Assembly (NCBI GenBank): GCA_964030785.1
Contig: OZ034978.1
Location: 6,632,501 to 6,696,500, forward strand
DNA length: 64,000 nt
Reading direction: 5' to 3'
Source of the DNA: Siderastrea siderea
Lineage: Eukaryota > Cnidaria > Anthozoa > Scleractinia > Rhizangiidae
Position 1 is the stretch's first letter. Each line of letters opens with the position of its first letter. This document shows positions 29,601 through 39,600 of the stretch, piece after piece. The notes under the pieces were generated by a model. The model ran no database searches and was not told where the DNA came from. It worked only from the letters and a program-made list of their open reading frames with translations. The translations under genes and the position numbers were made by a program.

Positions 29601-32600
29601 AAGGAGGCACCGTCCTTAAAGGTTTATATACATTGTAAATCCCATCACACTGAAACAACTGATAGTGCAAATACCATAAATCATGCAGTACATCTTTCTC
29701 GCTAATTAACATCTTTGTCATCTTCAAGAAGTATTCCTGCTTCGAGACTGAAACGTTTTCACTTGAACAGTAAAAGAATACTTTGGTCGTTTCAGTCAGT
29801 TGTTGTCGTACAACGAGGTCACGATCAGTAAACCGTTCATTCACTATTATTGTAGTTGTCAAGAAATGACGGGCTGTAATTTGACTGAAATAACCTGCGT
29901 CACATCCAAAATTTGCGAAAAACTATCCAAGGACCAATAATGTAAGTACTGCTCCAACCTTTTCAATGTTGTTCTGACATGGTTAATGCTTTTGACAGGC
30001 TTGGTAAGTGCTGTAGCAGCATTGGACGGTAAACAGTACAACAGCTTACGCTCTAAACTGCACAGTCTCATTAACAAAGTCAACACACGGATGACGGTTT
30101 CCGGCCTCAAGGTTTGTGTATTTGTTATTTGCTGTTGGCTTGATTTAAGGATGGTGCCTCCTTTTGTTACTGCGCTTACGTTCTGCGCATCTCGGGTCGG
30201 AGATGTTCAGGTTTCTTAGGGAATTTGCCTACCAGGACAAAGGTATTTTTGCGCGGTTTATGACTATGTGGAAAAAGCACATCTTAACAAGGGCTATCAG
30301 AATCCAAAAAGAAAACTGGGGGTAACTGCGCATTTTTTAGGGATAATTGAGCGTAAACTTGGAAAGAAAATACCATACATTATCTGAAAAATGCGTGGCT
30401 ACCCACATTTTTCTTTTAAGATTCCAATAACCCTTGCTAAGATCTACTTTTTTCCCTTTGTCATAACCTTTGCAAAAATACCTCTGTTTTAGCAGGCACC
30501 GTCCTTAATTGTTGCCTTTGCACTATATTCATTATAAGCTGGAACAGAGAACAGGCGGTTATGGGCATTGCGCAACTGATGCTCCTTGCTCGTCTAATGC
30601 TTCTAGGGTCCTTTCTGCCCTCATCTGGACCCCTGTATGATGCCACATGTACGTGAGGTGGTTCGTAAGGAACATTGTTGACTGGGGTGTCCTGTTGCAG
30701 ACCTTTTGGGGAATAGTGCTCGATGGTTTTGCACCCCTGTGTGTTGGTATGATGCTATATTTACCTGAGTTAGTTCTTGAGGAACATTATGGACTAGGGT
30801 GTCTCATTGCAGACTGTCGTGGACATGGCGCAGGGTGGTTTGGACCCCGGTATGGTTGTATGATGCATATGTACATGAGGTGGACCTCTAGGAACATTAT
30901 TGCCTTGGGCTGTTTTTAATTATTGCAGACTGTTGTATAGACATGATGCTCGGTGGCTTTTGACCCCCTATGATCGTATAATTCCGTATTTACACGAGAT
31001 AGACCTTGAGGAACATTACTGACTTTAGCTCTCTTTGATTGTTGTAGACTGTTGTGGACATGGCGCTCGGTGGTTTTGGACCCCTGTATGGTCGTATGAT
31101 GCCATATTTACATGAGATCGATCTTGAGGAGCATTATTTCATTCAAGGCCCGAGGAATGCTAGGTCGGAAGCCATAGTTCACTTTGCGAAACTCGGTAAG
31201 GACAGTTGAATGTTACTCATCATATTCAGTCACTTCAAACATAATCCTTCAAAACTTTCCTTGTTTCGATTATTTCCTGTTATTTTTGGCGGTGAAGGAC
31301 CGACTTAACTCGTTTCCGCCGGACACTGCTTTACAGTAATTTACCTCTAGCTATCCTAAACTTCCACTTTCGACCAGTGTTTCTTTTCCCTTGGGAGTTC
31401 TGTGGGTCAGTAAATAAGTTTGTCAAAGCCTAAGCATTGTACTTAATACAAAAATTGGGATCTATCAACTGAGTTGATAAGATAAATTGGCCACCGTTGA
31501 GAAATTGAAAGCTGACGTTTCGAGTATAGCCCTTCGTCAGAGTGAATCGCTCTGACGAAGGTCAGCATCACAGTTTCTTTAGAGACTACATTGTTGCATG
31601 TCGCAGGGAGAAACTTAGGAAGTCCCAGACTTCGTGTTCGCGGTTGTGGTTGATTTTCAGTTTGCATTAATTTGCTTGCGCGTTTGCGTTTGTGTTGGCT
31701 TTTGGGTTTGCTTCTACATTCGCACTGATTTCGGTCACCATTTTGCTGCAATACTGTAGGCTAGTCTACAAACTGATTAATATTTGCTCTTGTTAACTAC
31801 TAGTGTTCGACCATCTTGTGGACTTCAGCGAAAAGGAAGGTGTCCTATTTCTTGGTAAGAACATCTACTTTGCTATTATGTCTCTCATTCTGTTGCATCG
31901 TACATCGTGTTTCTGATTTTATGCATCGCTATTTTGCAGGGATTTTTCTTGGAGGTGAAAGTTTGAGACGCAGCCTTCATGACATTGTTGCACCGCAGCG
32001 AAAGAAAGCTTTCCTCACACAGTTGATTTCGACTGTGACATCAAAACAACCTCTATACTTGAGGGTACGTGTCTTCGTTGTACGTTGTATAAAAATTTCG
32101 CTTGAAAACAAATACATCCGTATGAAACTACCACCATTTCAAACGACACGATTATTTCATGGGAAATGATCATTAACGTGGGATTCACATGAATTGCTTT
32201 GGAAGAAAGTGCCAAAAGAAAGACATGGATTTGAGTGTTAAGGCTAGTTTCCATATGATGGCTGCGATCATATGGAAACCACTCTTCAGCGATCGTTGTG
32301 AAATGCTGTGATCGCTACAATCGATCAAGTGTGTTTCCATATGATCACAACGATTGCTGAACGTTTTTTCGAGCGATTGCAGCATTCGCAGCAATTTTAT
32401 CGAAACCAGCCTTTAGCTGCATGTTCGTGGCGTTTGTAAGAATACAGCTCACAGGCTTTGCCGCCCTTGCTATCCTTACCTCCTCAGCCCCCGCCAACGC
32501 GTTCTTCGAGCTCATTTTTTTTTTCTCATTCGCGTTTCCTACTACCTCGTAGCCTGGAACAGGCTGCCCAAGATTGAAATAATACTGCCGTCAAAATACT

Positions 32601-33292
32601 GCATTACTCTAGGCTGGTCTATACTGTTTTTGTACCCTCAACGGTCAAAGACATACCCCCAAAGACAAACCTAACTTCTATTTAGTGTCAACACGATTTT
32701 AATTTTTAAGCCCTAATAGTGACGAAAATGAAATTTCTCTTTACATTATCACCACTTGTTCAAACGTTCAGGTGATGATAATAAAGAAAGTGATCACCAA
32801 GGATAAGCTGTCTTTTTGTTTAGACAAATTCTCCTTACTAGTTTCATAAGAAATGTATCGAGAACAGTAAAGAGAATATGCATTTTTATATCAGGGTTTA
32901 AAGGATTAAACAGTTAGCTTCCACGTAGGGATAGGCATAGGACATTGTTTACCATTTTAGTGGAACTTAAAAACTCGAACCCAACTCTAGTCTCCTACGG
33001 AGCCGTTTTTAGTGGCGTCACGCAACACTCGCCCCGAGCGCTGCGTGACGCCGCTAAAAACGGCTGCCTAGGAGACTAATCCAACTCGAGACTTGAACTT
33101 GTGTATTTTTCAAAGTATTTTTCACCTGTGGGTCTATTTTGTTCATTGTAACTAAAACCAAGCTGAAAGCACATAGTTAATCGTTAATCGTTTTCTTCCA
33201 GGTGTATGTGACGCTTGACTGGCGACTGGTGATGGTCAAAAAGTCATTCCTCCTTCACTTCACGCAACAGGAACATGGGTGAGCCTGGATTT

Positions 33293-33363
<71 letters not shown>

Positions 33364-36300
33364 TTATATTGCGCTTTTTCTATAAAAATAATCAAAAGCG
33401 CATTACACTTAATAAATACATTATAATTTTAGATAGGTAATAAAATACACTCTTACAATTCAAATTTAGATAATAAAACTACCGACTAATCTTAACAAAA
33501 GGCCTTTAACCATTTAAGCCCCAATATTAACATCCATATTCTCCTCACTATTCTCCTTATATTTCTTGTTACTAGTTGGGAGAATTTGATCAAAAATCAA
33601 GACATTTGATCATTGATGATCAGTTCCTTTATTCTCATGACCTGTATGTTTGATCAAGTAGTAATAATGTAAGGAGAAATTAGATGCTGATCACTATTGG
33701 GGCTAAAAGGGTTAATGTTATGTGAGAACCTTAAGTGTTTTGTAGACAACAAAAGGATTAAAATTGGAAAACAACAGTGTCAAGTGGTATCTACAACAAA
33801 TCCAAGGAAATTTTACCTTGCGAGGGCGTAGCGCGCGGTTCACTGCGGCCAAACGCAAAAAACGACGTCACTTCCGGTTTTTCAGAGCCTTGAAGTTTGA
33901 ATCAGTTCAGACTTTTACGAGCGCGAAGTTCGTGTGAAAACGATACATACAATGTGCCGATAAACCAAATTTCGCGCCGATAAACCTTGTGGATACCAAC
34001 ACATGCTCGAAGAAAAAGCTTACGTTTTCAGAAATGGCGTTAAGTTTTGCGGTTAAAGCGAAACTTTCGACATTTGTCTCTTTTTTTTTGTTGTAAAATT
34101 ATGGCGGGAATTGCGCACGCGTCGTGCGTTTGACCGCTGTTAAACGCGCGGGATCGTTGTCCGTAAGTGAAGAGTCAAGACAACGATGACTTAGCTAATC
34201 AGATTCGCGTATTTACAATAAAACACGGCAAGTGTCATAAGTAATACCATACGTTTTTCTGGTTTCCATGATTAAGTTAGGGTAACTTCCAGTTATCAGC
34301 CTTGCTTACAGTACTGTATGTTTATCTTTAGCTGATCAGATCTTTTAGAGATCCTGCGTATACCAGCAGCAGTTTCGTTCACGGTACCTTGTTACTTTCT
34401 CACTTTTATTATTTAGGACCGTAGATCTTCGATGTATGGCCGTCTCACAGCTGCTCATGGCTTTCTTAGCCACTTATATTTTTAAGCTTTTTATCCTTAT
34501 CTCGTCATTTTTTCTTGCCAACATGGTCCAAGCCCCATCCTTGGCAGTGACATTCCATCCTTGGCCCCGCTACCGAGAAAGGCGAGCAGGCACGCAAGTT
34601 AAAGAACGCCTAAGCAAGGAAGTTAAAGAACGCGATCTTTTCAGATTCGTAATGCTGCGTATTTTCACCGTGGTTTGGCTGCGTGTTCGTTGACGGATAG
34701 TTTGTCTTTCCTAGCCTAGTTTACACGACAATGGCGTGATATTTTAAATGCTTTGTTCATTGTTCAAAGTCACGCGCTGTGCACATTGACAAATATTTGA
34801 TCTCGAGGTCATATCCGGAGTTTAAAACCATGTGTACATCAGTAGAGGACTAACTCGGTCAGGTTAGTCACTCGAACTTGTTGCTACACTTTACTGACGA
34901 GCTGCAATAACGGCGAAACAGCTGTCCACAGTTGCATTTAAACTTTCGGTTTGGTCTCTATCATGCCCCTGTCGTGTTACGTTTTCTACGGAGTTATCAG
35001 CCTTGTTTACAGTACTGTAACTTCCAAAGAAAATGGGAGAACTACCCCAACTTATAGAAACCAGGAAAAACGAGTCATAGGAGAGTGTTACCATATAGTT
35101 GCTTATGTTGTCCCCCAACAATCACAGTGTTACCATAGGTCTTCTCAAAAGAGAAGGTGGCTCTGTATTCTTATTAATCAAAATCGCTTGTAACATCTTT
35201 CTTTCAGTTATGAGCGGTTTTACAACGCCAGTAGCGATCCTTTGGCAATTTATCAAAGTGTTTTCTCCAAACAAGATGCGGTGAGTCACGTGCAGATAAA
35301 CCTTTAAGCCCCAACATCAATATGCATGTTCTCCCCTTTGTTCTCCATATATTTCGCATGATACTCCTTGCGAGAATTTGATTAAACGTCAAGGCACATT
35401 TACTTTGGTGATCATTTCCTTTTTTCTCATGACCTGTATATTTGATCAAGTAGCGATATTGTAAGGAGAAATTAGATGCTTGTCACTCTTGGGTTTTTAA
35501 GGGTTAATTTGGTTTCTCATTTGTGATGCGAGCTCACGAGCGCGAGCTTCCTGTAGTTTAATAGATCTTGAAGTTATTCGTCGCTTCTCTTGTAGGCTTT
35601 GCTGTATACCAGATTCTGTGGGCCTCAGGACTACACGGACCCTTGCAAAGGAGAAAACCTGGCGCTTAGCTTGGTGCACGTGGATCACTATATAGAGCGC
35701 GCTAAAGAGGAAGAAGACCTCCTATCAGTCTACAGATGGCTGATGGTCAGGTCACTTATGAGTCAGGTAACTGGAAAATCATTCAAAGAATTTTACTGAT
35801 ACCGTTTTTTTTTTTTTTTGTTCATCATAATAGCTACGATATACCCCTGCTAACTCGTACTCTCGAGGGATACAGAGATTGTTTACCGTTTACAAGCAAA
35901 AAAAAAAAAAAATTCCGGAAATTTTGGTTGGACTGTAAATGGTAAGGCCAATTTGGTTTGCCCGCCCTAAAAAATTTACAAAATAAACCGAACGTCTTAA
36001 TAGGTAGCCAAAAGTTCCCAACCGGAATATTCAAACGGGAAATTGTGTTCCATTTACTTTTTTCTATCAGTTCCGGGTCCTGCACCAATAGTCAAACTGG
36101 GTCCAGACTCTTTGTAAATTAGAGTGAATTGCACAAATGGTACATGCTTGTCTCGAAAGAATTTTCCCATTCGGCATGTTTTGCTTACCATTCGCACAAA
36201 CCGTAGACCAACCGGTTTCCCCCTGTAAATGGTAAACAACTAAAAAATCATTCGAGATAGCGGAGGTTTAGGAAAGCGAGAGCGGTGTCAAATTTTGTAC

Positions 36301-36600
36301 TTTTTCACCAAACTGAACTGAAATAAAACTAAGTGACTTATTGGTGCTTGTGGTCAACACATTTTGCGGTTTTCCTAAAGTTAAAAAAAAATCAGTTAAT
36401 CCATACAATCCATACTCTGGAGAAATACTTGTAATCAAATCTAAATCTATATTTAATCTTAAGTTTTTGATTTTTAATTCTAGGAAGTTTTTAACTGTAT
36501 TCTTATATATTTCTATTTTAAATTTTTAGGTTTTTAATTAATTTGATGTAAGGCGCATTTAATCATATCCATATGTTAATTTGCGCCGAATAAGCATTAA

Positions 36601-36658
<58 letters not shown>

Positions 36659-39600
36659 GTGATGCTCTTCCTTTGAGACCCTACTAGTGAAGTTAAAGGT
36701 AGATAAAAATGTCTAAACTAACTTTCCTTTGAGTCAAACCTTTAAGAGTCATAATTTTTGAGCCTGTGTAAGTGTGACACTCAAGCTACTGCGCAGTACT
36801 TTCTTGTGGTGCTGTTTATTTTGCTACATGAGGTTTCTCTAACTTTTGAGAGCATGCGATTGAGTGACATTGGGCAGCATTACTTTTGGTTCCATTTGCT
36901 TTTAGTTTTCCCAAGCGCTAATTTCAGGCCAATTGTCATTTAGTTTCTTTGGTTCGCTCAGAAAGTTGTTATTTTTTTAAAATTCTTTTCAACAGCAAAA
37001 GTCGTACCTTGCTGAAGCATGGTACATGCTACATAGCGTGGCATCTGAGCTGGAGTATCTGTGCACTTTGAACAAGACATTGCAGAGTTTAGTAAATGAG
37101 GAACTTAGCAGAGCCTTTAGACCTGTGTTGGAAGACGACGAGAGAACGGTACGATAAGTGTAAAAATGCGACAGAAGAAGCTTTAAATCCTTGATTTCTT
37201 GTTTATTCCCATGCATAAGAAGAATGCTTACAAAAAGAGTAAGACGTAGAAATTAGCTTTTAGAGCGCTCTGCGCTGATTTTATAAAGGCGAGAAAGCCT
37301 CAAGAAGCCATTAAGGCTTATTAGACGAGGCTGTTGTAACATACCAAATATAGATGAACAATCATGAAGGGTAATTTTCTTTGCAGTCGCTCCTCGAATC
37401 CTCTGCTTTGGGTACCATGGTAACTGCGTATAGTGATAAACTGGAGCGTGCATTATCCCGTGGGACGGCCCTTGCACCAAGTAGTCTCTTGCCGCGTGTA
37501 CAAGGTAGGTAACGAACGTACGCAATGACTCTTTCGATTGCCTGTAAATGTTGATCTGCGGGGTGGTAGTTGGGAGGGGGAGGGGGAGGGGGGGATGGTT
37601 TGGGACTCACTGTGACTGAATATCCGCGAAAATGAGATGTCCCAACCGATCGTCTGTCCGTCCATCATGCGATCTGTCAGGTAGTCTATCCGTGCTTCCC
37701 ACACTGGCAAAGTTAGTCAGTTCATCTGTCCGTCTTTTCGCCAGTCGTCGTCAATTTTGTTATTTATTCCACCGATCTTTTTTACTTTACAGGTAATCTT
37801 CGTCTTGTTACCATCACGGATCCCGTTTCCCGCAGTTTAAGTTTGCGTATTTCATCAAAAGTAAGGATATTCATGCACTTTGTATATATTGTCAGATGCA
37901 TACAGTTTATTAAATCAAATACCGTGTTTTCTCGATTAAACGCCGGACCCCGAATAAACGCCGGTTTCAAATAAACGCCGGGTCTACAGGGCCGAGTTTA
38001 AAATAAACTCCCCCGTCGTTTATTTGGGGTCCCGGCGTTTATTTGAGGTCCCGGCGTTTATTTGAGGTCCCGGCGTTTATTGGAGATGGGTATACTAAAT
38101 CAGGATTATGTGTCGTAACTGCATACTTGTTCTCTTTCTACTATTCTATTTGAATTTATACACTGACATTCAAACCAAGCTACCTTTTACAAAAGTACTT
38201 ATAACTAAAACAGATGAAACAAACGACGCATTAGGTATCGTGCCAATCTCTTTTAAATCATGGTATCTTTTCTGCGGGCTTGTACATCAAGCAAGGATCA
38301 TCTCGAGAGTCTCTCCAGCGTTTTTCCACCAATTCCTTGAATCGTTCCATAATTTTGCCTTTCTCAGAACTGATATACCAGGAACCTCACCACCACCTTG
38401 TTCTAAATTGCTTGCACAGTACGATTGCTGTCGAGCAGTTATCGATACACTTTCTCCGTGTTTCACGTAGAAACGTAACGTTGAGAAGAGTTCAGTCACT
38501 GTTTCTGTCATTGATAAAGCCACTTAGATCAGACAAAGTTGGTGACATTGTTTCACATTTTTTACCGTTTTGGTTGAAATTTCGTTGTTGGTTCAATAAA
38601 CCTCCAGTACTGATATTAAAAAATGGATGGGTGGAAATGTATTCAATAAATAAAAGCCGGGTCCCGAATAAACGCCGGGTTCGAATAAGCGCCGGGTCTA
38701 CGAGGTCGAGTTTTAAATAAACGCCTCCGGCGTTTAATCGAGAAAATACGGTATTCCATTCACAGATCAGTGTTACTGAAATAACGAGGGCTATATAGGG
38801 CAAATATTGGTCGACTATATGGGGCAAATAATAGACGAGTTCTCCGCCCATAAACTTGCAAAAGAAATAAAGACTAATATTTCAAGTGCGACCGAACATT
38901 ATTCGTAAAGCATTTCACTATTTGTATCCATAAAGTTTTCTTAGCAATTTGAGCGCAGTGAGATAGCAGTTGCCTTGGGGAGGGGGGGGGGGGGGGTCGG
39001 GGGTGGGGGCTGGGGGCTGGGAGAGTGGACAGGGTTAAAGGTGAAGTTAAGAAGGTAGTAGTGCTCTAGAGCCTTCCGGCCTTTTGCTCAGTGGTTTGTT
39101 GTCCTAGCAACCACACAGCTGATCGAAGCATTTTTGGTAAAGTGCACGTTGCTTCTATTCCTGAGTTTTGTTTCACTCTTGCTTACCAAAGATTGTGAGT
39201 ATGATATCGCGTTATCTTTTTGGTGATTATAGGCTAGATATTACGGGAGTAAATTTCCACTAACAGTGCACACTTCTCTAGTAGACAGATTTTGTTTGTC
39301 AGCTTCAGCGACTGTAAGGCTTTTTTTCGTGCTTGGCAAGCCACCAGTGTGTATCCGTAACTCAAAAGTGAACGAACGCTGTCTGTTTAGAGCGTTTACC
39401 ATTTGTTAACCCTTTCACTCCCAGAGTCAATTATGAAACTTCTAAAGTAGATTTAACTGCTGAGCCCGCGAACGAAATCCTATGGTGTGACCGTTCAAAT
39501 GAAACCTCTTCGGCAGTACTTTCACTTGGTACTATTTGTTTTTCAATATTTTGCAAAATGAAATTTGGGATTTTTCTTGACTTTTGGTTTTGGACACTTT

